The notes under the pieces were generated by a model. The model did no database searches, had not been told where the DNA came from, and worked only from the letters and a program-made list of their open reading frames with translations. A stretch of DNA of 18,862 bases. Source: F23-B02 sp963650165. GTDB taxonomy: Bacteria; Bacillota; Clostridia; Oscillospirales; Oscillospiraceae. Position 1 is the first letter of the stretch, and every line of letters starts with the position of its first letter. The position numbers were made by a program, and so were the translations under genes. The stretch lies in the NCBI GenBank assembly GCA_963650165.1, contig CAVJKX010000026.1:1-18862 (forward strand). Direction: 5' to 3'. Shown piece after piece: positions 1 to 6,019 of this stretch.

Positions 1-66
1 TCGCGATATCCTTTTTTCTTTTCCTGCTCTGTAACTTATCATTGACTAACCTACATAACATGTAAG

Positions 67-95
67 TTGAAATTAAAGACGCTTTATGATATAAA
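67..95 (+). promoter_or_regulatory. Sigma-A promoter of the lipid kinase gene
   Basis: A TTGAAA box (67-72) and a TATAAA box (90-95) are separated by 17 nt, and TG at 87-88 makes an extended -10. The predicted transcript starts near 102. The in-frame TTG at 67 is therefore the -35 box and cannot be the translation start. Seen in the sequence; activity is inferred. Confidence 0.7.
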
Positions 96-126
96 TAAAT
101 TATTAACATTAAGGATGCAGAAATAT

Positions 127-1014
127 ATGAAAACTCCGCTTATGATGATAATAAACCCGGCGGCCGGAAAGGGCGGCTTCAGGAAGGATCTGCCGGATGC
201 GCTGAAAATGCTGTCCGACGCGGGCTACGCGGTGACGGTGTATTTCACCGAGAGCCGCGGCCACGCGACCGAGCTTGCCGCGCAGTACGCCGGCAGCTTT
301 CCTCGCCTGCTGGTCCTGGGCGGTGACGGAACGCTCGCCGAGGCGATAGCCGGGCTCATGCCGCTTGCGCAGCGGCCGCAGGTGGGCTATATCCCCATCG
401 GAACGGCCAACGACGTGGCGCGCACGATCGGTCTGCCGAAAAACGACATCCTCGCCGGTGCACGCCGCTTCATCGACGGCACGGCGCACGCCTTCGACGA
501 GGGTCGGCGCGACGGCGGCTACTTCAACTATGTCGCGGCCTTCGGCGCCTTCACCGAGGTCAGCTACGCGACGCCGCAGGAGATAAAGAAGCAGCTCGGC
601 GAGGCGGCGTATCTGCTCGGCGCGATGAAGAGCCTCTCGACGCTCAGGAGCCGCCACGTCACCGTTGAGTACGACGGCGGCGTGCTGGACGGAGAGTATC
701 TATACGGCAGCATGTCGAACTCCTACTCCGTGGCCGGCTTCATCGACCTGCCGCGCGGCGAGATCGGCCTCGGCGACGGGCTGCACGAGCTCGTGCTGGT
801 CAAAAAGCTCCCGAACGCAGCCGCGCTCGCGGCGCTGGCGGCAAAGGTGCTCAGCCACGACCTGAACAGTGAGTACATAATCATCAGGCACACCCGCCGC
901 GCCCGCTTCGTGTTCGACGAGCCCGAGACCTGGACCTTCGACGGCGAAAACGGCGGCGCGCACAGCGAGCTCAGCTTCGAAAACTGCCCCCATGCGATCG
1001 ACCTGGTTTTTTAG
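127..1014 (+). CDS. Diacylglycerol/lipid kinase family protein (YegS/DgkB/BmrU-like)
   Basis: Predicted 295-aa soluble kinase of the DAGK catalytic family, which phosphorylates diacylglycerol or related lipids at the inner face of the membrane using ATP. Visible family motifs are NPAAGKGG (residues 10-17), the nucleotide-binding GGDGTL (65-70) and GTANDVA (92-98), followed by the usual beta-rich C-terminal half. Length is normal for the family. I chose ATG 127 because AAGGA (111-115) lies 11 nt upstream, a slightly long spacing, and because the protein then starts just before the NPAAGKG strand as relatives do; ATG 115 is the alternative. The gene has its own promoter and no obvious partner. 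Its stop codon TAG (1012-1014) lies inside the terminal arm of repeat R1, so the original 3' end may have been altered. The exact lipid substrate cannot be told from sequence. Confidence 0.9.
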   Translation: MKTPLMMIINPAAGKGGFRKDLPDALKMLSDAGYAVTVYFTESRGHATELAAQYAGSFPRLLVLGGDGTLAEAIAGLMPLAQRPQVGYIPIGTANDVARTIGLPKNDILAGARRFIDGTAHAFDEGRRDGGYFNYVAAFGAFTEVSYATPQEIKKQLGEAAYLLGAMKSLSTLRSRHVTVEYDGGVLDGEYLYGSMSNSYSVAGFIDLPRGEIGLGDGLHELVLVKKLPNAAALAALAAKVLSHDLNSEYIIIRHTRRARFVFDEPETWTFDGENGGAHSELSFENCPHAIDLVF

Positions 1015-1433
1015 AGGCGCTTTTTCAGTGGCGCATTGAGGCTGTGCCTATACGGAGACTGCGGGTGCCCGGTTCGATATTGCTGGCGAAATAAGAACAC
1101 TGCCGCGCAACGCGAGTGCGGTGCAGGCTTTGTGCAGCCCGCTGTTTCGGTTTCCTGCGCGGCTTCCGGTCGGGCTGACGCAAATAGCGTATCGGTACGA
1201 TGTGAAAACGCCTCTAAAAATCCGTGCGCAGAGCGCACACCGCAATTATTCATTATTCATTATTCAATCTTCATTCGCAGAAGCTCCGCTTCTGCGCCTT
1301 GCCTTCCCCTTGCGGAGCCTGAGGGGAAGGTGGGTCGCGCAAGCGAGCCGGATGAGGTGTAATCAAATTGCGGCGTAAGCCGCCTACATTATAAAAAAAG
1401 ACAGTGCAGACCAAAAATCTGCACTGTCTTTTT
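1008..1433. repeat. Composite intergenic repeat R1 (MITE-like unit plus hairpin chain)
   Basis: This non-coding stretch of about 430 nt has two parts. The first (1008-1220) is bounded by the inverted arms TTTTTAGAGGCG (1008-1019) and CGCCTCTAAAAA (1209-1220). Homology continues inwards, with TATACG/CCCGGTTCGAT on the left and GTATCGGTACGATG on the right. The second (1221-1433) is a chain of small hairpins: GTGCGC/GCGCAC (1224-1238), an AT-rich ATTATTCATTATTCA spacer, GCAGAAGC/GCTTCTGC (1277-1295), CCTTCCCCT/AGGGGAAGG (1302-1330), an imperfect hairpin near 1331-1350, GGATGAGGTGT, GCGGC/GCCGC near 1370-1381, and a terminator hairpin. The same order recurs at 2770-3263 and 18478-18787. It carries no transposase and no credible gene. 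Confidence 0.85.
1393..1433. terminator. Bidirectional terminator at the end of repeat R1
   Basis: The 11-bp stem GACAGTGCAGA/TCTGCACTGTC has a 7-nt loop, an A-run on the left and a T-run on the right, so it can act on both strands. On the minus strand it closes the amidase-holin cassette; on the plus strand it can end the lipid kinase transcript. Copies with a paired base change occur at 3231-3258 and, with mismatches, at 18754-18783. Confidence 0.8.
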
Positions 1434-1485
1434 CTCACTTAATCTCAATGCGCAATGCCCGCCGCGGCGAGCGGCCGGTGCGGGC

Positions 1486-1956
1486 TTACTGCTCCTCCTC
1501 GCCGCTTTTGTCGTCGATGGCCTTTTTGCTGCGGGCGATGAGCTTTTGCAGAAAGCCGGGGACGGGTGCGCCCATCGCGGCGGCGTTCTCGACGATGCTG
1601 CCGAGCTCGGTGAAAAAATACCACGCAGTGACGATCGGCGTTATCAGGCAGCTGCGGCCGGGGACGGGCAGCTCAAAGCCGAAGTTGTCGCCCACGAGCT
1701 TCAGCACGATATCGCACATCGCCGCGACCAGCACTCCGAAGATGCTGCCGAGCTTGTGCCACAGTCCGCGCCGCGCCGCCGCGCTGCTCCACGTTCCGCC
1801 GTACAGCGCGGCGAAGGTGCCGGTCAGGTAGTCCAGAGCCATCGCCGCGAGCCACAGCACGACCATCCAGCCGACCCAGCCGAACAGCGCCGTGCCGAAG
1901 GCGATGAGCGCCGCTGCCGCCGCCTTTATCTCGGCGGCCTTATCCGGTGTGTCCAT
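1486..1956 (-). CDS. Phage-type holin (Phage_holin_4/TcdE-like family)
   Basis: Predicted 156-aa membrane protein resembling the toxin-secretion/phage lysis holin family (Bacteroides Bhl, Clostridioides TcdE, UtxA). It would form lesions in the cytoplasmic membrane that let a lysin reach the cell wall. Hydrophobic segments are visible near residues 15-45, 70-90 and 108-120. The family-like pattern MALDYLTGTFAA is followed by a basic RRGLWHKLG segment, and the tail is charged (KSGEEEQ). The start is ATG 1956, with GGGGAGG (1966-1972) 9 nt upstream, inside the end of the amidase gene. It lies 4 nt downstream of the amidase stop, so the two are almost certainly co-transcribed. The terminator at 1393-1433 follows. 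No other phage gene is nearby. Confidence 0.85.
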   Translation of the reverse strand: MDTPDKAAEIKAAAAALIAFGTALFGWVGWMVVLWLAAMALDYLTGTFAALYGGTWSSAAARRGLWHKLGSIFGVLVAAMCDIVLKLVGDNFGFELPVPGRSCLITPIVTAWYFFTELGSIVENAAAMGAPVPGFLQKLIARSKKAIDDKSGEEEQ

Positions 1957-1960
1957 TCTC

Positions 1961-2671
1961 TTACGCCTCCCCTTCAAAGTACCGGCGCATGATCTCCAGC
2001 GTGCGGAGCATATCCTCCGTCAGGTCGAGCGCTCCGCCGCTTTTTCCGCGCAGTGCGCCCGCGTCGAGATAGCGCTGCGCCATCTCGCGGTAGCCGTCGG
2101 GGATCTCGCCTATCGTTTTCCATCTTTCCATATCGCTTTCGCTTCCTTTCTCAATATAGTCCTTTCCGGCAGCGCGGCACAGGCCGCGGCATATCGCCTC
2201 GCCGATGTCGTCCGTGTGTTCGACTATCCACTGCGCAAGCTCCGGCGAGTCGTGGAACTCGCACTCGCAGTACAAGCAGATGCCGCTGCTGTTGCGGATC
2301 TCGTAAAACTGCTTTTCGCGCACGCCGTAGACCGAGTGGTACGGCGTTACCGCGTCGAGCTCTTCGAACACCGGCAGGGCGTACTTCATGCGTTCGTCGC
2401 TTTTCGAGGCAACGAACACGACGCAGCCGCGGCCGCCTCCGGCGTTCGTGTGGATGCACAGGTGAATGTCCGCGCCCCATGCGTTCGATTCGCGCACACG
2501 CTCGTACATGGCGTTTTCGCCGTCGGCGAAGTCGGTTTTCACCTCGAAGCCGTTTCGCTCGAGCGCTGCTTTGCATGCGGCCGCTATCCTGCGGCACTGC
2601 ACGGCCTCGTTGGTCCCGCCGCAGGCGTAGGGGTTGTTTATCTGATCGGACGGTGAGAGATATATCTTCAA
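1961..2671 (-). CDS. N-acetylmuramoyl-L-alanine amidase, phage endolysin type (Amidase_3-like)
   Basis: Predicted 236-aa cell-wall hydrolase, cutting the bond between N-acetylmuramic acid and L-alanine in peptidoglycan. The N-terminal domain (about 1-170) carries GGTNEAVQC (E22), IHLCIHTNAGG (H70, H74) and CECEFHDSP (E136/E138), matching the zinc-binding and catalytic positions of Amidase_3-type lysins. The usual first DPGHGG motif is replaced by LSPSDQ, as in a clostridial phage lysin subgroup I recall. The C-terminal 50 residues (RWKTIGEIPD...LTEDMLRTL) resemble the small tail domain of such lysins. I chose TTG 2671 because AAAGGA (2681-2686) is 9 nt upstream; ATG 2680 would have no spacing. 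There is no signal peptide, consistent with release through the adjacent holin. Confidence 0.85.
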   Translation of the reverse strand: MKIYLSPSDQINNPYACGGTNEAVQCRRIAAACKAALERNGFEVKTDFADGENAMYERVRESNAWGADIHLCIHTNAGGGRGCVVFVASKSDERMKYALPVFEELDAVTPYHSVYGVREKQFYEIRNSSGICLYCECEFHDSPELAQWIVEHTDDIGEAICRGLCRAAGKDYIEKGSESDMERWKTIGEIPDGYREMAQRYLDAGALRGKSGGALDLTEDMLRTLEIMRRYFEGEA

Positions 2672-2748
2672 TTTGACCATTCCTTTCGGGCAGTATATTC
2701 TATGCAGGGTTCTGCCTCTCTCTACCCATACCCTGTTTTCAGGCAAAA

Positions 2749-2776
2749 CTTGTACGTTTCCGTACAAGGTTTTTTT
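2749..2776. terminator. Perfect inverted repeat upstream of the lysis cassette, possible terminator or operator
   Basis: CTTGTACG (2749-2756) and CGTACAAG (2761-2768) pair perfectly around a TTTC loop, followed on the plus strand by a run of T. It could terminate plus-strand transcripts, insulate the minus-strand lysis genes from upstream read-through, or bind a dimeric regulator. It lies about 80 nt upstream of the amidase start. I see no convincing sigma-A promoter between it and the gene. Confidence 0.45.
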
Positions 2777-3263
2777 AGTGGCGCATTTAGTTTGTACCTA
2801 TACGCATATTGCAGGTGCCCGGTATCGAGACAACGGCATAAATAAGAACGTTTCGCGTTTTTTCGGAGGCGATCTGAGGCTGTGCCCATACGTTTATTGC
2901 AGGCGCCCGGTATCGAGACACAGGCATAAATAAGAACGTTTCGCGCCCCATTAGTGCGGTGCAAGCTTTTGCAGCCGGCTATATCGGTTTTCTGCGCGGC
3001 TGCCGGTCGGGCTGACGCAATAAATGTATCGGTACAATGTGAAAACGCTTCTGAAAATCCGTGCGCATAGCGCACACCACAATTATTCATTATTCAATCT
3101 TCATTTTTCATTCGCAGGCACAGCCTGCGCCCTGCCTTCCCCTTGCGGAGCCTGAGGGGAAGGTGTCGGCGACAGCCGACGGATGAGGTGTTATCAAATT
3201 GCGGCGCGAGCCGCATCATTATTAAAATAAGACAGTACAGATCATACTCTGTACTGTCTTTTT
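2770..3263. repeat. Composite intergenic repeat R2
   Basis: Second copy of the R1 architecture, with no credible gene. The left part contains two tandem units of about 87 nt (2771-2857 and 2858-2945), each running from a T-run through AGTGGCGCATT- or CGGAGGCGATC-like sequence, TATACG and GCCCGGTATCGAGAC to AAGAACGTTTCGCG. The right arm ends ACGCTTCTGAAAA (3045-3057). The hairpin chain follows: GTGCGC/GCGCAC (3061-3075), GCAGGC/GCCTGC (3114-3128), CCTTCCCCT/AGGGGAAGG (3135-3163), GTCGGC/GCCGAC (about 3165-3180), GGATGAGGTGT, GCGGC/GCCGC (about 3211-3224) and the terminator 3231-3263. Several stems differ from R1 at both paired positions. Confidence 0.85.
3231..3263. terminator. Terminator hairpin at the end of repeat R2
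   Basis: GACAGTACAGA (3231-3241) pairs with TCTGTACTGTC (3248-3258), followed by T5. Compared with the R1 copy, one G-C pair has become A-U on both sides. There is no gene directly upstream on the plus strand, so it may simply be part of the repeat. Confidence 0.65.
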
Positions 3264-3265
3264 CG

Positions 3266-3590
3266 CGTTTAATATTAAATTAAGTTCCCTACAGAAAATT
3301 TGTGTTTTCCTGACGGCAAAGGATTTAATTACACCTCTTCAGTCACCTTCGGTGACGGCTTCCCCTCGAAGGGGAAGCCAAGGGTGCATAGCATTACTGC
3401 ACACTAATGTTACGCGAAACGCCATAGTTTCCACCAATGTATCGAACCGGGCACCGGCAATAAACGTATAGGTACAACCTAAATGCGCCACTGAAAAAGC
3501 GCGGCAGTGTTCTTATTTCGTCGGCAGTATCGAACCGGGCTGACGCAATATGCGTATCCGTAGGTGCCTCAATGCGCCTCCGAAAAAACG
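3266..3590. repeat. Inverted repeat copy R3 upstream of the HtrA gene
   Basis: Read on the minus strand, this holds two tandem units like those in R2 (about 3504-3590 and 3404-3503): TTTTTTCGGAGGCGCATTGAGG, then GATACGCATATTGCG, GCCCGGTTCGATAC and GAAATAAGAACACTGCCGCG. They are followed by hairpins GGCTTCCCCT/AGGGGAAGCC (3357-3379) and GTCACC/GGTGAC (3342-3356), and an AT-rich module with TTTGCCGTCAGGAAAACACA. The last module also occurs at 18681-18735. R2 and R3 therefore face each other in the 1 kb between the amidase and HtrA genes. No coding sequence is supported here. Confidence 0.75.
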
Positions 3591-3683
3591 TTTATAGATT
3601 TTTTTGTTTTTGTTCATGCCTTTGTCATAAAGAATGTGTATTATAAGAGCACAAGATCGAAGCGAGCATAAGCGGAGGCCGTT

Positions 3684-5051
3684 ATGGACGACAGCAGAGA
3701 CAACAGAACAGACAGCTCGTCCGACGGCATCGGAACGGACGGCGAGTACCACTATGTGCGGCCCGAGCAGCGCCTGTACGAGGACGCGGAGTACGTCCCG
3801 CAGGACGAGGCGACGGAGGTCCCCAACTACTACGCCCCCGAGGAAAAGAAGCCTCATGAGAAGCCGGAAGGCGCGCCGCGCGGCGGCACGCTCAGGATGG
3901 CCTGCATATGCCTTGCCTGTGCGCTGATCGGCGGCATGGCGGGCGGCTTCGTATCCTGGAGCGCGCTTCGGGGCGATATCGAGGCGGACGGCGTAAAGAC
4001 CGGCTCGGCCGACACCGTTGTCACCACGACCGCGGGCAAAACCGTCAGCACCTCGCCGGCATCGGCAAACGACATCTACGAGCTCGGCTGCCGGCAGACG
4101 GTGGGCATCTCGCTCGAGAGCAGCAGCTCAAACATATTCGGCCAGCAGAGCGCAAGCGCGGTCGCCGGTACCGGATTTGTAATAACCGCCGACGGATATA
4201 TCATGACGAACTATCACGTCATCGAGTCGGCACAGAAAAACGGAAACAAGATAAACGTCCTGTTCAAGGACAAATCGAGCTACGAGGCCAAGATAGTCGG
4301 CTTCGATCAGGATAACGACGTTGCGGTCCTGAAGATCGAGGCGTCGGATCTGAGCCCCGCCGCCATCGGCGACAGCGACAAGATCGCCGTGGGCGACAAT
4401 GTGTTTGCCATCGGCAATCCTCTGGGCGAGCTTGATTTTTCAATGACCTCCGGCCGCGTGAGTGCGCTTGACCGCAGCATCACGACCGACCGCAGCAGCG
4501 CCGCGATAAACATGTTCCAGTTCGACGCAGCCATCAACTCCGGCAACTCCGGCGGACCTGTTTACAACGAAAACGGCGAAGTCATAGGCATTGCGACCGC
4601 GAAGGTCGGCTCCTCCGGCGTGGAGGGACTGGGCTTTGCGATACCGATAAACGACGCGGCCGACATCGCAAACGAGCTCATAACCAAGGGCTACGTCAGC
4701 GGCAAGGCCTATATGGGCGTCGATATAGACAATCGCTACACCTCGATGTATGCGCAGTATTACAACATGCCCGAGGGCGCGTATGTGTATAATGTCGAGA
4801 CCGGCAAAAGCGCCGAGAAATCGGGGCTGGCCGCGGGCGATATCATCACCGAGCTCGGCGGCGAAGCCATCGGAGGCTACTCCGACCTCAACGCCGCGGT
4901 CAAGAGCTATAAGGCCGGCGAAAGCGCGAACATAACAGTGTACCGCGCCGGCAGATACGAGACGCTGAACATCACCTTTGACGAATCCGAGCCCGATGCC
5001 GGAACAAACGGCGTCAGCGAGTTCGGGGTGTACAGCTTCCCGAAGCAATAA
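3684..5051 (+). CDS. HtrA/DegP-family trypsin-like serine protease with PDZ domain
   Basis: Predicted 455-aa membrane-anchored quality-control protease of the cell surface. Residues 1-66 are acidic and hydrophilic (cytoplasmic), followed by one membrane segment (about 70-92, ACICLACALIGGMAGGFV). The trypsin-like domain (about 130-325) holds the full triad: H178 in TNYHV, D212 in DNDVAVLK and S289 in NSGNSGGPV. A PDZ domain (about 340-432) includes AYMGVDI and GLAAGDIITELGG, which would recognise unfolded C-termini. The length and layout match Bacillota HtrA/YycK-type proteases. The start is ATG 3684, with GGAGG (3674-3678) 5 nt upstream. It appears monocistronic, with a terminator at 5135-5163. 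A TATTAT box lies at 3639-3644, but I could not find a good -35. No CtsR or CssR site was recognised. Confidence 0.95.
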   Translation: MDDSRDNRTDSSSDGIGTDGEYHYVRPEQRLYEDAEYVPQDEATEVPNYYAPEEKKPHEKPEGAPRGGTLRMACICLACALIGGMAGGFVSWSALRGDIEADGVKTGSADTVVTTTAGKTVSTSPASANDIYELGCRQTVGISLESSSSNIFGQQSASAVAGTGFVITADGYIMTNYHVIESAQKNGNKINVLFKDKSSYEAKIVGFDQDNDVAVLKIEASDLSPAAIGDSDKIAVGDNVFAIGNPLGELDFSMTSGRVSALDRSITTDRSSAAINMFQFDAAINSGNSGGPVYNENGEVIGIATAKVGSSGVEGLGFAIPINDAADIANELITKGYVSGKAYMGVDIDNRYTSMYAQYYNMPEGAYVYNVETGKSAEKSGLAAGDIITELGGEAIGGYSDLNAAVKSYKAGESANITVYRAGRYETLNITFDESEPDAGTNGVSEFGVYSFPKQ

Positions 5052-5134
5052 CCACGCTATGTTTCTTCTCCTTTATCGGGAGGGCTCTCTCTCTTCCTCC
5101 CGACATATATCCTCTCTATTTCTCCAAAACAAAA

Positions 5135-5163
5135 GGCCGCAGTTTACGCTGCGGTCTTTTGTT
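5135..5163 (+). terminator. Intrinsic terminator after the HtrA gene
   Basis: GGCCGCAG (5135-5142) pairs with CTGCGGTC (5149-5156), with one G-U pair, followed by TTTTGTTT. A further hairpin, CGGGAGG/CCTCCCG (5077-5102), has no T-run. Confidence 0.85.
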
Positions 5164-5194
5164 TGCCTGATCGCGTGATACGACAGATGTTATG

Positions 5195-5224
5195 TTGACA
5201 AAACGGTACCCGGATATATATAAT
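5195..5224 (+). promoter_or_regulatory. Consensus sigma-A promoter of the PepSY protein gene
   Basis: A perfect TTGACA (5195-5200) and a perfect TATAAT (5219-5224) are 18 nt apart. The first in-frame ATG (5223) overlaps the -10 box and so cannot be the start. Confidence 0.85.
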
Positions 5225-5264
5225 GATTAGGATTGTACAGCCCATCGCAAAGGAGGAGTGCTGC

Positions 5265-5699
5265 TTGGCTTCGGGCGGAAAACACCTCAGACAGCAAGCG
5301 AATATAAAACGCGGCAGCGGCGCTCATCTTTCCGAAAAGGACAGGCGCAGGGCGGCTGCGCGGCGCTCGCGCGGCGCTGCCCGGCGCGGCAGAGTCAGGC
5401 ACGGCGCACCGCAGATGATAGCGATGCTGCTTCTGTGCATCGTCATGATCTCGCCCCTGCGAAGCTGCATAATAAGCGACTCGGACTATATCGGCTATGC
5501 GGCCGCACGCGAAACGGCGCTCTCGGACGCCGGAATAACGCAGGATAAGGCAAAGGACCTGTCGGCGGAGATGATAAAGATCGGCGACACCGTGTGCTAC
5601 AAGGTGCAGTTTACGGGCTCCGTGACCGAGTACAGATATATAATCGACGCATCCAGCGGCCTCATCATCGGCCAGACCTTCTACCGCACCGAGGGATAG
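5265..5699 (+). CDS. Small single-pass membrane protein with a PepSY domain
   Basis: Predicted 144-aa protein of unknown role. A very basic cytoplasmic N-terminus (RRRAAARRSR to RVRH, residues 27-46) precedes one membrane segment (about 51-65, MIAMLLLCIVMISP). An extracytoplasmic domain (about 76-136) has the PepSY pattern: an AARETALSDAGI helix, a strand VCYKVQFT, and the closing EYRYIIDASSGLIIG. PepSY domains are thought to bind or inhibit peptidases, or act as a membrane-surface scaffold. Its position directly behind an HtrA protease is suggestive, but each gene has its own promoter or terminator. TTG 5265 is chosen because AGGAGG (5251-5256) lies 8 nt upstream and the earlier ATG lies in the promoter. 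Confidence 0.8.
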   Translation: MASGGKHLRQQANIKRGSGAHLSEKDRRRAAARRSRGAARRGRVRHGAPQMIAMLLLCIVMISPLRSCIISDSDYIGYAAARETALSDAGITQDKAKDLSAEMIKIGDTVCYKVQFTGSVTEYRYIIDASSGLIIGQTFYRTEG

Positions 5700-5717
5700 A
5701 ACTTGATAAATACAAAA

Positions 5718-5748
5718 ACAGGGCATGCCGGCGCACATGCCCTGTTTT
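5718..5748 (+). terminator. Intrinsic terminator after the PepSY gene
   Basis: CAGGGCATG (5719-5727) pairs with CATGCCCTG (5736-5744), followed by TTTT. The A-run before it could allow function on the minus strand too. Confidence 0.8.
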
Positions 5749-5749
5749 C

Positions 5750-6019
5750 ACGTCTGTGTCACAATTTGATGTATGTAATGGAGAATTACAGACCGGTTCG
5801 GGGGGCAGATGTGCAACATAAAGCACAAAAAACATGCTTTTAAAGGGAGATATTGTGGTTGCAATTTGTGAAAAAATGTGCTATACTGACCACACTATTG
5901 TGTAGAGGCACGTCAACCTGAGGCGTGAAACTGTTTTGTAAACGTTCGACACCGCAGTTTTACCTGCGGCGTCTACCGTATAAATTTTGCAAATCATATT
6001 TAAAGGAAGGAAGAACCAT
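5750..6019 (+). promoter_or_regulatory. Promoter and long leader of the flavin oxidoreductase
   Basis: TTGCAA (5859-5864) and TATACT (5882-5887) are 17 nt apart, a good sigma-A promoter. The predicted transcript starts near 5894 and has a leader of about 125 nt. A palindrome, ACAC-TATT-GTGT (5892-5903), sits on the start point and could be an operator. A hairpin, CCGCAG/CTGCGG (about 5952-5969), lies further down without a T-run. The region 5750-5858 holds nothing I recognise. GGAAGG (6005-6010) is the ribosome site. Confidence 0.7.

Noticed and set aside
67..126. Extending the lipid kinase to TTG 67
   Set aside because: The TTG is the -35 box of a good promoter and the transcript would start after it.
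1011..1253. Minus-strand open frames in three repeats sharing the start MNNCGVR.AHGF (also near 2722-3090 and 18338-18571)
   Set aside because: They are translations of the repeat itself. The frames diverge, run through hairpins and inverted arms, and lack ribosome sites, so shared residues reflect DNA repeat identity rather than a protein family.
1243..1268. ATTATTCATT repeats resembling a short tandem array or CRISPR
   Set aside because: The unit is only 8-9 nt without unique spacers, occurs as a fixed part of each composite repeat, and no cas gene is present.
1486..2671. A complete prophage or tailocin
   Set aside because: Only lysis genes are present; flanking sequence is repeats and chromosomal genes.
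1008..3590. Retron or diversity-generating retroelement explaining the repeats
   Set aside because: No reverse transcriptase or target gene with variable repeat is encoded in the window.
5223..5264. ATG 5223 as start of the PepSY protein
   Set aside because: It overlaps a perfect TATAAT; TTG 5265 has a strong AGGAGG at the right distance.
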